Source of the DNA: a virus | Virus record (IMG/VR): IMGVR_UViG_3300013101_000013 | Location: 1-52,149 of that record | Reading direction: 5' to 3' (one strand) | DNA length: 52,149 nucleotides | Shown: positions 17,068 through 25,676 of the stretch, piece after piece | Numbering within the stretch: the first letter of the stretch is position 1 | How the letters are laid out: each line of letters starts with the position of its first letter | The notes under the pieces: generated by a model | Databases searched by the model: none | What the model was told of the DNA's origin: nothing | Seen by the model: only the letters and a program-made list of their open reading frames with translations | Made by a program: the position numbers and the translations under genes

Positions 17068-18525
17068 TCAGCTCCACTGATCATTTTGACCAGGGGAACT
17101 GGGCCACCTTTCCGCAGCCGTGTTTCCAGCAGGCAAATTCTCGACCACGGGTCGAGTGTCATAACTCAAGGTCTTTCCGACCTGTCGCCAGAGTCGGGTC
17201 CTGTAGTTAGGTCGTTCATGCGCACCCAATAGGCCTTTAACGAAGGTCCTGGGAGTACCAATCCAGTAGTTCCTTACCCGAGCCTCGAGCTTAGCGATCT
17301 CCTCGTCAGCAGCCCTTAGCTTCTCGGGCTTAGCATCCGCTGCTCGAGAGGTCGGGAACCTAATCTCATGCTCCATGTCGCCTAGACGCTTATACTCGCC
17401 CGCAGCGAGCTGCTTCTCAGCCATGAGCATGCGGAAGATGTCCGCGATCGTCTTTGCTTCTACCAGGTCCCTGACGAGACGAGGGGGAAGAATAAGATCA
17501 TCGAGAGCCCATTGGACCAGATCACCTACCTGAATCGACGCGTTCCAGGCAGCAAGGCCCAGGACATCATCAGGATATTCAGCGAGGTTGATGGGGTGTA
17601 GAGCTCTCCGGATTCGGCGAGGGCTCACCCACTCCGGCCAGGGGTCGGTGTAGAAGGTGAACTGTTGATCGACGCCGAGGGTATTAGCGCCTGTATCTCC
17701 AAGAGTACGATCGAGCGTCACCTCGATACACGAGTTGTATGGGAAGTCGACACCGGTCTCCTTCGACCAGATCACCTCGGTACTGGAGACCGAAAGAGTA
17801 CCGGTGGGAGGGATCCAGTTCAGCTCAGTCCCATTAGCATCTGTCTGAGGAGCCTGCCACTCGAACTGAGGGAGGTAGTCAGGGTCTTCACTGGCACCCT
17901 GATAAGAAGGAACAGCGAAGTGCTTTGGGTCTTCCAGAAAAGGAAAGACCTCGACCGTCACTGTGTTCTCGTTTACTAGATCATCATCGATGAGACTCGA
18001 GAACGCGATTCGGATCTCGTCGAGAGACCGGGGCACATCCCAAGCCTTGTTTTCGGGGTTAGTACTACACACGTAGAACGTGTTGGTCGGGCTCACCGTG
18101 ACCTGGTCGGGAAGCTCGAGGTCGCCTTCAGCGGTCTCTTCCTCGAACGTCTTCTCTAGCCCTGAAGTTGAAATCTCCGTTCCAGTCTGGAACGGGATGG
18201 AAATGGTTGAGGAGAGCTCTGTGGTGTCAACAGCCTCAAGAGCACCGAGACTGGTACTGGTATCAGTCCCGGTGATCCGAAGGATATAAGCCGTGTTCGG
18301 CTGGAGCTGACGGTCGGGGACAACAGTGACAGCCAAACCCCCGGCTGTGTACTGGACGTCACTGTCCACGACCTCGTCCGTCTCCGAATTCTCCAAGTAG
18401 ATGATCGCTGGAGAAGCAGTGACGGCGCTAAGAGCGACGTCCCACGTCAGGATCATCTGCACGTTGAGGTTTACATTTACCTCATTCGTGGTCGGGGAGG
18501 AGGATTGGAGAACGGGTTCCGGCAT
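17068..18525 (-). CDS. Ig-like-domain virion protein
   Basis: A 485-residue protein. Residues 5-115 form a bacterial Ig-like domain (SPTTNEVNVNLNVQMILTWD, strands, then LQPNTAYILRITGTD), and residues 150-295 look like a second, diverged copy that ends in QQFTFYTDPWPEW. The C-terminal 190 residues are helical and charged (VGDLVQWALDD, LVRDLVEAKTIADIFRML, IAKLEARVRNYWIG) and may anchor the protein to the virion. Ig-like domains in virion proteins commonly mediate weak surface binding. Lying just after the capsid genes and at the head of the adhesin module, it could be a head fibre or collar protein. Confidence 0.55.
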   Translation of the reverse strand: MPEPVLQSSSPTTNEVNVNLNVQMILTWDVALSAVTASPAIIYLENSETDEVVDSDVQYTAGGLAVTVVPDRQLQPNTAYILRITGTDTSTSLGALEAVDTTELSSTISIPFQTGTEISTSGLEKTFEEETAEGDLELPDQVTVSPTNTFYVCSTNPENKAWDVPRSLDEIRIAFSSLIDDDLVNENTVTVEVFPFLEDPKHFAVPSYQGASEDPDYLPQFEWQAPQTDANGTELNWIPPTGTLSVSSTEVIWSKETGVDFPYNSCIEVTLDRTLGDTGANTLGVDQQFTFYTDPWPEWVSPRRIRRALHPINLAEYPDDVLGLAAWNASIQVGDLVQWALDDLILPPRLVRDLVEAKTIADIFRMLMAEKQLAAGEYKRLGDMEHEIRFPTSRAADAKPEKLRAADEEIAKLEARVRNYWIGTPRTFVKGLLGAHERPNYRTRLWRQVGKTLSYDTRPVVENLPAGNTAAERWPSSPGQNDQWS

Positions 18526-18528
18526 GAG

Positions 18529-19146
18529 TTAGAGCTCGCCGATTTCCTCGGCAGTAGGCTCCTGGCCAAAGGAGGGAGCCGCACGACCCGGGCCTTTACG
18601 GTCCGGAATCACAGGCTCATCGATGACATCACGAGCACCAGGGACATAGTCCATCGCGGAAGCGATGTACTCAAGGACATTTCGACGAGACTGGCCTTCA
18701 GTCTCGGTCTTGAACAGAATGTCCAGAGCCTGGTAGCGACTGTGGCCGCCCAGCTTCGGATCCGAGTCCGACATGCGGACGATGCCCTTGATCATTTCCT
18801 CCACCACCGTATAGCCGATACCGGGTGTAACGAGGATGGCGACCTGAGCCTTCAGAGCCGCCGGCTTCTTGGGTGCCCGCAGAATGGGCTTGTCCGTCAC
18901 AAGGAGTTCCTGGCGACGAATACCGACACGGATCTGACGCTTCTGGATCTCCGTGAGGAAGTCCGGAAGGCGACACGTCGGCTGAGAGGCATTGAGACAG
19001 AAGTCTGTCCCAGGGAGCTTGTAGAGAGCTCGCATGGTCAGGTTGAGAGAGAGCGTCTGGCTCTCGAGCCGCATGGGCACGACAGACGCCTGGGAGGAGA
19101 TGGCTTCTTCAGCAGTCCCGCCCACAATTCGATCCTGGTTCGGCAT
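18529..19146 (-). CDS. Hypothetical head or neck protein
   Basis: A 205-residue protein first after the capsid terminator. It begins with a polar region, then MRLESQTLSLNLTMRALYKLP, and a central AQVAILVTPGIGYTVVEEMIKGIVRM helix. The C-terminus is Pro/Gly-rich and probably flexible. No family is recognised. The gene position right after the major capsid gene is often used for head completion or connector proteins, which is inference only. Confidence 0.55.
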   Translation of the reverse strand: MPNQDRIVGGTAEEAISSQASVVPMRLESQTLSLNLTMRALYKLPGTDFCLNASQPTCRLPDFLTEIQKRQIRVGIRRQELLVTDKPILRAPKKPAALKAQVAILVTPGIGYTVVEEMIKGIVRMSDSDPKLGGHSRYQALDILFKTETEGQSRRNVLEYIASAMDYVPGARDVIDEPVIPDRKGPGRAAPSFGQEPTAEEIGEL

Positions 19147-19163
19147 AACTAATTGTTCCTCTT

Positions 19164-19203
19164 AAAGAAAAAACCCGAGGCAGGGCGTAAGCCCCGCCCC
19201 GGG
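19164..19203 (-). terminator. Intrinsic terminator after major capsid gene
   Basis: On the minus-strand RNA a 13-position stem (CCCGGGGCGGGGC with GCCCTGCCTCGGG, containing two G-U pairs) closes a UUAC loop and is followed by UUUUUUCUUU. It lies about 25 bases past the capsid stop codon. It should cap the highly expressed capsid transcript and lower expression of the adhesin module downstream. Confidence 0.9.
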
Positions 19204-19227
19204 TAGATTACCAGGATCAGCGACGGA

Positions 19228-20703
19228 TTAGGCTACCGGCAAGTTGCCAGCACCAGTCGCGTCGTCGAGGTCAGGCAGTCCGGCGCCGCCCGAAGCATCC
19301 CACGTGAGGAGATCTTCGATGGCGTAGCTGCGTGCGATCTTGACGTTCTTGGCCTGGCGAGTCGCCTGGCCTTCGTTCAGCAAGGCCATCGCGTAGCGTT
19401 CCCGGATCTTGACCTTGTGGATGTCACGGGCCGGGTCCTTCCACTCTTCAGTCACCGGCATCTCGTCGGTGATAAGGACGCCGAGCTCCTTGCTGTCACA
19501 CATGATGATGTCAGTGGTGTTGAGTGTCGGGTTGTACGGAATGAACGGGCTGATGATGATGCGGAACGGGACCGGGAAGAACTGCGAGGGCGGGGCGACA
19601 TAGGTCGTCGCGACTGCGCTCGGGTCCGAAACGGTCGTGTTCTGGTTCAACCCACCAACGCGCCACTGCGGGGCATTGCCCACAGAGCCCTGGTAGGGGT
19701 TGAACATCTGGGTTCCGTGCGTGAAACCGTAGTTCCGGAGGTTCGGATCAACGGCGAAGATGTACCACCCGTAGGGGTTCATGATCAGCGTGTCCGGCAC
19801 GAAGCCCGAGTTGCCCATGTCCGCGAACATGGAGAACAGGTCCTGGATGTGGAGCGTACCGTTGTAGGTACCGGTCGAGTCGCGGCCCGTCGTGAAACGA
19901 TCCGTGCCCGGAACACCGGTGTTCTCGAAGTACGTGATGCCCTGCTCAGTGATGAGCTTCTGGGCCTTCTGCTCCTTCCAGCGGATGAGAGCACGACCAG
20001 CAGCCGAGAGGTGCATGCGCATGATGTCCCACTGCGAATAGCGGATCATCTCCTCGGTCATCTTGATCGCGATACCGCTCTTACCGATCTTCGTGGTGAC
20101 CTCTCCCGAGAACTCGAGGCGCTGCTCGGGGTACTCACCACCCTCGGCGATGTCGGCCGCCTGCATGGCGCTCATCGCGGGGAAGGTAACGTGGGTACCG
20201 TTCTGGAAAGAGATGTTCTGAAGAAGACCGGTCAGCACGATGTTGGGCTCGATCGCTTCGCGAACGAACTCGGACACCACGCGCGGAATCAGAATCGGCT
20301 GGTCAGTCGAGAACTGCGTATCAACGTAGTCCGACTTCTTGAGCTTTCCGTCGACCACGTCACGCATGCGCTTCTGGTCGGCCTGAACGAAGTGCTCGTA
20401 CTTGTAGCGAATGTGAGGCTTGTCCGGGTCATACCCGTTGTTCCGCCAGATGTCGCACATCTTGCGGAAAGCCTTGTCGATGTCGCGGAGCTGACGGCGG
20501 GGGAGACCGGCGCGCATACGAGCGAGCTCGATGTCGTTGCCGGCACCCTGCAGTCGGTTGTCCGCCTCGTCAGCAATGCGCTGTTCGAGGACCGGATCGA
20601 GAGCCTTGAACAGGCTTACGACCTGCTCACGGGTGTTCTCGTCGGTGATCTTGTCGAAGTCGACGCCCTGGTCCTTCAGGGAGTCGAGAAGCTTGATAGC
20701 CAT
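19228..20703 (-). CDS. Major capsid protein
   Basis: A 491-residue protein. ATG at 20703 is chosen because the frame upstream of it overlaps the preceding gene and AAAGGG lies before it. The N-terminal 110 residues are helical and charged, like the delta domain of HK97-fold capsid proteins. After that come QPILIPRVVSEFVREAIEPN, a long beta hairpin and axial segments with QNGTHVTFPAMSAMQAADIAEGGEYPE (the E-loop and spine region), and a C-terminal domain with DTLIMNPYGWYIF and DIIMCDSKELGVLITDE. It follows the protease-scaffold and decoration genes and is followed by a strong terminator, as expected for the most abundant virion protein. Confidence 0.85.
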   Translation of the reverse strand: MAIKLLDSLKDQGVDFDKITDENTREQVVSLFKALDPVLEQRIADEADNRLQGAGNDIELARMRAGLPRRQLRDIDKAFRKMCDIWRNNGYDPDKPHIRYKYEHFVQADQKRMRDVVDGKLKKSDYVDTQFSTDQPILIPRVVSEFVREAIEPNIVLTGLLQNISFQNGTHVTFPAMSAMQAADIAEGGEYPEQRLEFSGEVTTKIGKSGIAIKMTEEMIRYSQWDIMRMHLSAAGRALIRWKEQKAQKLITEQGITYFENTGVPGTDRFTTGRDSTGTYNGTLHIQDLFSMFADMGNSGFVPDTLIMNPYGWYIFAVDPNLRNYGFTHGTQMFNPYQGSVGNAPQWRVGGLNQNTTVSDPSAVATTYVAPPSQFFPVPFRIIISPFIPYNPTLNTTDIIMCDSKELGVLITDEMPVTEEWKDPARDIHKVKIRERYAMALLNEGQATRQAKNVKIARSYAIEDLLTWDASGGAGLPDLDDATGAGNLPVA

Positions 20704-20723
20704 CTGCTTGTTTTCCCTTTCCT

Positions 20724-21713
20724 TTATGCGACCTGAACGACGATGACCAGACCCCACCAGTATCCCGAGGCATCAGCCTCGGAGAAGGTGAGGTAACCCG
20801 GAACACCGAGGGTACCCGAACCCGGCAGGGCCAGACCAGGAACGGTCTGAACGAGACGGGTGCTCCAGTAGCCCCAGTTCTGGTTGAGTTCCGCGACGTC
20901 GACGTTACCCGCGGTTACAGCCGCAGTGATCGTCTGGCCGGCAGACGTGGAGGTCTGCTTGCCGATCGGGAACTTGTCGATGCAACGACCGACGGTGTAC
21001 TCGGCGACCTTGTGAATGGCCCGCTCGATACTGACGGTGTCAGTAGCGATACCAGTCATCATCAGATCTTCCACTTCGTCCTCGACTCGAGCGAGACGAC
21101 CGGGCGAAGCCGCCGAGCCTTTGTCCGCCCAGTTGAGGGTCGGAAGCAGACCAAAGTCCAGGCAAACCTTGTCGCCGGGTGCAATGGTCATTTCCTTGGC
21201 CGTAATGGCCGGGATGAGGATGGCCTGGTTCTGGACCAGGACCTGCGTCACCTCCATGTTCCGGTTGTAGTTCGTGTACCGGTCACCGAGGTACGGTGCG
21301 AAGACAGGCTGGGGGACAAGCCCGATGGGCTTGTTGGCTGCCACGGTCTGGGTCGAAGCGCCAGCCGTAGTGACCACACCGCTGATCGTTCCGTCCCCAT
21401 CGATGTCGGGGCTGGAACCCCACTCCTGGTCGATGTCGAGAGCGGAGTAGGTCAGGGTGTAGGCATTCGGACAGGCCGGCACGAGGGGTCGATCGTAATC
21501 GATTGCCCAGTTGCCTTCAGCTGCGCCAAGACCTCGGCCTACGAAAGTTCCGGGAAGCAGGACCACCGGGTCGTCGTCGTGCGACTTGTCGATGGCAGCA
21601 ACCGGAAGGAAAGCAGCCGGCTGGAGAGCCGGGATGCTGGGACGAGTCCCTTCGTAGAGCTCGTGGTATGCCCAGCTCGTCTTTGCCTTTTCGCGGGCAA
21701 TGCGATGAGCCAT
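20724..21713 (-). CDS. Putative capsid decoration or stabilisation protein
   Basis: A 329-residue protein between the protease-scaffold and the major capsid protein. It is beta-rich with many Gly, Pro and Asp turns, for example PVVLLPGTFVGRGLG, AKEMTIAPGDKVCLDFGL and GYLTFSEADASGYWWGLVIVVQV at the C-terminus. The promiscuous location just before the capsid gene is typical of head decoration or cement proteins in large myoviruses. No named domain is recognised. ATG at 21713 has AAGGAAC upstream. Confidence 0.5.
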   Translation of the reverse strand: MAHRIAREKAKTSWAYHELYEGTRPSIPALQPAAFLPVAAIDKSHDDDPVVLLPGTFVGRGLGAAEGNWAIDYDRPLVPACPNAYTLTYSALDIDQEWGSSPDIDGDGTISGVVTTAGASTQTVAANKPIGLVPQPVFAPYLGDRYTNYNRNMEVTQVLVQNQAILIPAITAKEMTIAPGDKVCLDFGLLPTLNWADKGSAASPGRLARVEDEVEDLMMTGIATDTVSIERAIHKVAEYTVGRCIDKFPIGKQTSTSAGQTITAAVTAGNVDVAELNQNWGYWSTRLVQTVPGLALPGSGTLGVPGYLTFSEADASGYWWGLVIVVQVA

Positions 21714-21753
21714 GGGTTAGTTCCTTGTTGGTTCTGGTTGTGAAGAGCGACGA

Positions 21754-23388
21754 CTAGATGTCCGACAGATCGTCGGGAGTCGGTTCGTCGCTAAACGCCG
21801 ACTCGTTCGTGGTGTCCTTCTGAGGGTCACCCTGGTTGGTCTTATCCATGTGGCTATCCACCGGAACTTCGCCCTTATCCCTGTCGAACAGGAACTCGGA
21901 CTTGTTGTCGGTGAGCTTACCCACGGTGGTTCGGACCTCCGGGATGGCGTCACGGACAGCATCCTGGAGAGACTCGACGGTTCGTTCGGCGTACTCGCCA
22001 ACGAGAGCCTCGAAGTCTTCCTGCTTCTCGACACCATGGGTATCGAGATGCCCCGTGATCACACGGGAGAAGGCGAGCTGCTGAGCGAGCGCAACGCGCA
22101 GGGCGTCACGGGTGCTGGACAGCTCATCGGAGCGGGCTTCGATCTGCGACTGACGGGTATCCGCCAGGCTCTGCAGCTCGGAGATCTGCTCCTTCTGCTG
22201 ATCGATCGTGTCGGTCAGCGTCTTCTGGACCTTTTCCTCGGTGGTCAGGTCCTTGTTGTCCTTGGACGGCGGAGCCTCGGGCGTCGGCGCGTCCTTCTGA
22301 GTCTTGGTCGTCATTGAACCTTCCTTGTTCAAAAGCGCATCCACGCCTTCCTGGACTTTGTCCAGGATTGCCTCCGCCACCTTGGCAGGAGAATGCTGTT
22401 GCATGGAACCATCCGGACTTTCCTTATCGTCACCTTCTGTGCTGGCGGGCACCTCTAGATCGATGAAGGATACGTGCGTGGCACCACGAACGTTGTCGCT
22501 CGAGTACGGGATCTTATCATCCGCCCCCTCTGGGCGAATGAGCTCAGTTGTGTGGCCCTCGGAGTCCATCAAGGTCACCTGGGCGTACTTGTCGAATGTG
22601 CCAATGCCCAGGGACTGGGCATGGGGTAGTTTCAGATCATCCTCGACCTGTTTGAGAGTGTCCTCTACGTCTGCGACGGAGGTCACCTTAGCGAAAGCAT
22701 TACCCGGGATGTTCACGAAACTAACCTCGTGGTAATCCAGGAGGCCAGTGATGAGGTACATAACCACGGTCTTGGTCTGGTCAGTTCCCTCTACTTCGAC
22801 CTCGTAACGACCACCAGGATAGTGCTGGCAAAAGTCCTGGGTCTTTCCGATGTTGTGCTTACAGATCGAGCACCAAGCATCAGGAGAGCTCTGACCGGAC
22901 GAGACTGTCCGATAGCGACCATCAAGGATCTTGAGCATGGCATCCGGATCCATGATCTCAGCATCAATGACGATCTTGCCCGAGCCTAGGTCATAGCGAC
23001 CGGCCGGGTTCTTGAAGTCATCCTTGAACCGACTCTCATCGGACCAAAGGCGCTCGAATTTGGCACCTACAACACGACCGATGGGGTCGCCATCGGTCTG
23101 ATTGTGGTGGGTGAGGACAGGCTTGTTGAAAGGCGCGAGACCGCCTTTCTCTTCTGAAACCCATGTGCCCCAGGACCGTCTATCGCTCATGAACTTACCG
23201 GGATAGACCCGATTGTTCAGGAGATAGCCGGAGTAGGTGGCATCGACAGTGATGATCAGGCTGGTCTTCTTCGACTTCTTGGCGTCGTCGAGGAGGTTCA
23301 GCGTGTCTCCATAGAGGAAAGAGAGGGGTGTCCCCTCTTTATTCTCCTCTTCAGGAGTCAGTGCGTAGAAATCCCTAAACCGATACAC
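21754..23388 (-). CDS. Prohead protease fused to scaffold domain
   Basis: A 544-residue protein starting with GTG at 23388. Residues 1-270 have features of prohead maturation proteases: NKPVLTHHNQTDGDPIGRV with the probable catalytic His, then YRTVSSGQS with the probable nucleophilic Ser, and YHEVSFVNIPGNAFAKV. A four-Cys/His patch (CSICKHNIG, CQHYPGG) lies inside the protease domain. From about residue 350 a long acidic coiled coil begins (EKVQKTLTDTIDQQKEQISE, then SQIEARSDELSSTRDALR), typical of capsid scaffolds. A protease-scaffold fusion fits the place between portal and capsid. Catalytic residues are assigned by pattern only. Confidence 0.7.
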   Translation of the reverse strand: MYRFRDFYALTPEEENKEGTPLSFLYGDTLNLLDDAKKSKKTSLIITVDATYSGYLLNNRVYPGKFMSDRRSWGTWVSEEKGGLAPFNKPVLTHHNQTDGDPIGRVVGAKFERLWSDESRFKDDFKNPAGRYDLGSGKIVIDAEIMDPDAMLKILDGRYRTVSSGQSSPDAWCSICKHNIGKTQDFCQHYPGGRYEVEVEGTDQTKTVVMYLITGLLDYHEVSFVNIPGNAFAKVTSVADVEDTLKQVEDDLKLPHAQSLGIGTFDKYAQVTLMDSEGHTTELIRPEGADDKIPYSSDNVRGATHVSFIDLEVPASTEGDDKESPDGSMQQHSPAKVAEAILDKVQEGVDALLNKEGSMTTKTQKDAPTPEAPPSKDNKDLTTEEKVQKTLTDTIDQQKEQISELQSLADTRQSQIEARSDELSSTRDALRVALAQQLAFSRVITGHLDTHGVEKQEDFEALVGEYAERTVESLQDAVRDAIPEVRTTVGKLTDNKSEFLFDRDKGEVPVDSHMDKTNQGDPQKDTTNESAFSDEPTPDDLSDI

Positions 23389-23399
23389 CTATGTCATCC

Positions 23400-25676
23400 T
23401 CACTTGCCGGCTACACCATAGTTCATCCGACAATGCCGTCGAATGCAAACGAGACGGTTCAAGTCCTGCTCGACCGGAACGAGCTTGGAACCAGCTCGGG
23501 GGCATTTTGCTCCGTCTTCATGAGATACCAGGATCGCATTTGAACCGACCGCACGAGTTCCGAGTTGGAAGCCGTACGCATAGGCGAGCTTAGCCTGTCG
23601 GCTGGCGCAGTCCATTAGATCTAGCCCATGAACCTCAAGATTTGAGCGCATAGAGAGAGCTTGAGGCGGTCGACCGATGCCCCAGAGGCGCATCACACCC
23701 ACACTGGACTTCAGCGTATCCTTGAAGGAATCCCGAACATGCTTACGAAAGAAGAGATCTAGCTCATCCCGCGAGACGTAGTCAGGAGCTGCATTCTGGG
23801 GGCCAACAGCTGTATCAAAACCGAGCTCAATAAGCGGAGTGAGGTACGTTCGGGACTCGATAAGGATCCCAGCCTCCGCTGAGCGGAGGTGATGAATCAA
23901 ACGAGAAGCCTGGAAGTCAACCAAGCTACCCTTGCCCTTCACGTACTTCGGCTTAGATGTGTTCTTCCACCCATCTCCGATGTCCGGATCCTCACCAGGT
24001 CGGAGAGTGACACCACCAAGGAAGGCATCTGAAGCCATCTGATAGTGGTAACGGATCTGCTCACGGAACTGGACCTCGAGAGTATCTCTCCGGTTCTTCG
24101 AGATCCGCGGCTTAGCCTTAGTGCCATGCTGGTTTGTCGGCCGGCTCTTACTCGTTGTGGTTGCCTTGGAGGCAGCCTGAGCGGCCTTCGCTTTACTCTC
24201 CATCTCGGAGGTAGGCTTCGTAACTTTGTCGAGGACGAGCTCCTTACGCTCCGCGTCACCAATAGGCTGACGGCCACAGTGACGACGAGCTTCGGTCTCG
24301 GTTATCAGATTGCCCTGGTACTGCTCGAGAGCATGCACTTCCTGTTGACGCTGCTCGGCAGTATCGATCGGAGCAAAGTCGAGATAGACCATGTCTTCCT
24401 CTGGGCGAGAAAGGTCTACCTTGAAGTCTCCCTCCATCAGGAGGGGGAAGAACAGCTTCCAGCTGAAGGTTTCCTCAACAATGCGCTGAACGTCTGTGCA
24501 GGCATCTACGAGGGTCTGGGTAATAGATTGGGCGGTGTTGCGGTTCGCAGAGTCTCCACGACCCAGATCGATGTCCGAGAGACGGAGACCTCCCAGTACG
24601 CGCGACTCGAGGTGCTCGAGGTACGGCTTCAGATCGATCGCTTTGTTCTCAGCGCCTACGAACTGGATGTCATATCGCTCCGTGACCACAACACCACCCT
24701 CAAAGTCCAGGTCCTCCATCTTCCCCTGGGCAATATCCACCTCAGGAATCATGCTTCCACCCGGCATCATGACCTCGTCAGCCGGCTTCTTCTCGGTACC
24801 AATCTTGACGACCAGAAGAGGGAAAGCGTGCTTGTGAGCGATGATATCGACCAGCTCCTCCAAACGGCGGAGAAGCCTCATGTCGTCCAAAACAGGGATG
24901 ACGTAAGGGGTACCGAATATGAAACCCGTCTTGCGATCCACAAAGAGGTGGACCACATCAGTCGGCCGGAAGAACTTGTCCTTCTGGCCGCTGCCCGTGA
25001 ACCCGTAGGTCCCCATGCTCTGGCGCCACCGCTCAGTAAGCCCTGACCTTGATTGCTTCACGCTCATGGTGATCGGATCCGCCGGGTAGAGCCCGGAGAT
25101 CGGTTCATGAGTCCGTCCGTGAAGACGGATCTTCCCGCCAGAAGAGCGAAGCGGATCTCGCTTCAGGACAATTTGATGATTGGCGTAGCTAAAAAGGTTG
25201 TTGAAGGACTCTCGGAGGACCTGACCGAAGGTCGTATCCGAGATCATCATGATCTCGTTGATCCGCCGGGTGATGTATCGAACCCGCTGCTGATCACGAC
25301 CGACGATGCGCCAACCGTTCTTCATGCAGAGCTCGCGGTGCCGTTGGATAGCACGAGCGAAGTAGGACTCGACATCGATCGCCTTAGCGATCTCTCCAAG
25401 GTTGTGAACCGGACCACGGTAGTCCGCATTCTCGCCTCGGACACTGGTGATCCCGCGGCCGCTCTGCCAACTCAGGGTCCCAGGAGACTGCCGGCGGAAC
25501 TTCCGCATGGCGGTCTGAACGTGAGAAGGAGTAGTAGTCTCGGTGCCAGACTTCAGTCTGATGTCCTCAAGGAGAGTGCGCTGCTCCTTGAGTCTTTCAC
25601 CAATACGATCGATACCATCGTTGAGCTGCTCTTCCAGCTCATTGATGGTGGGTGCATTCCTGTTCCAGAAGGCCAC
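23400..25676 (-). CDS. Portal protein with C-terminal extension
   Basis: A 758-residue protein with a GTG start overlapping the preceding stop. It carries portal landmarks: an N-terminal coiled coil, FARAIQRHRELCMKNGWRI, ISGLYPADPITM, RPTDVVHLFVDRKTGFIFG, PVLDDMRLLRRLEELVD, GGVVVTERYDIQFVG and RLSDIDLGRGDSANRNTAQ, followed by a wing/stem helix and an RRHCGRQPIGD segment. The portal forms the dodecameric ring through which DNA is packaged. About 250 residues beyond the usual core include a Lys/Ser-rich linker and a helical domain ending in a Cys/His-containing tail (HEDGAKCPRAGSK). This extension may be a virion-internal domain. Confidence 0.85.
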   Translation of the reverse strand: MAFWNRNAPTINELEEQLNDGIDRIGERLKEQRTLLEDIRLKSGTETTTPSHVQTAMRKFRRQSPGTLSWQSGRGITSVRGENADYRGPVHNLGEIAKAIDVESYFARAIQRHRELCMKNGWRIVGRDQQRVRYITRRINEIMMISDTTFGQVLRESFNNLFSYANHQIVLKRDPLRSSGGKIRLHGRTHEPISGLYPADPITMSVKQSRSGLTERWRQSMGTYGFTGSGQKDKFFRPTDVVHLFVDRKTGFIFGTPYVIPVLDDMRLLRRLEELVDIIAHKHAFPLLVVKIGTEKKPADEVMMPGGSMIPEVDIAQGKMEDLDFEGGVVVTERYDIQFVGAENKAIDLKPYLEHLESRVLGGLRLSDIDLGRGDSANRNTAQSITQTLVDACTDVQRIVEETFSWKLFFPLLMEGDFKVDLSRPEEDMVYLDFAPIDTAEQRQQEVHALEQYQGNLITETEARRHCGRQPIGDAERKELVLDKVTKPTSEMESKAKAAQAASKATTTSKSRPTNQHGTKAKPRISKNRRDTLEVQFREQIRYHYQMASDAFLGGVTLRPGEDPDIGDGWKNTSKPKYVKGKGSLVDFQASRLIHHLRSAEAGILIESRTYLTPLIELGFDTAVGPQNAAPDYVSRDELDLFFRKHVRDSFKDTLKSSVGVMRLWGIGRPPQALSMRSNLEVHGLDLMDCASRQAKLAYAYGFQLGTRAVGSNAILVSHEDGAKCPRAGSKLVPVEQDLNRLVCIRRHCRMNYGVAGK

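Noticed and set aside
17060-17090. CTGATGAG on the minus strand, the hammerhead core sequence, before the gene ending at 17068
   Set aside because: It is made by a stop codon followed by chance bases; the required GAAA lacks the preceding C and no flanking stems I and III exist.
19417-20736. 439-residue plus-strand open frame opposite the capsid gene
   Set aside because: A shadow of the capsid reading frame with biased composition and no initiation signal.
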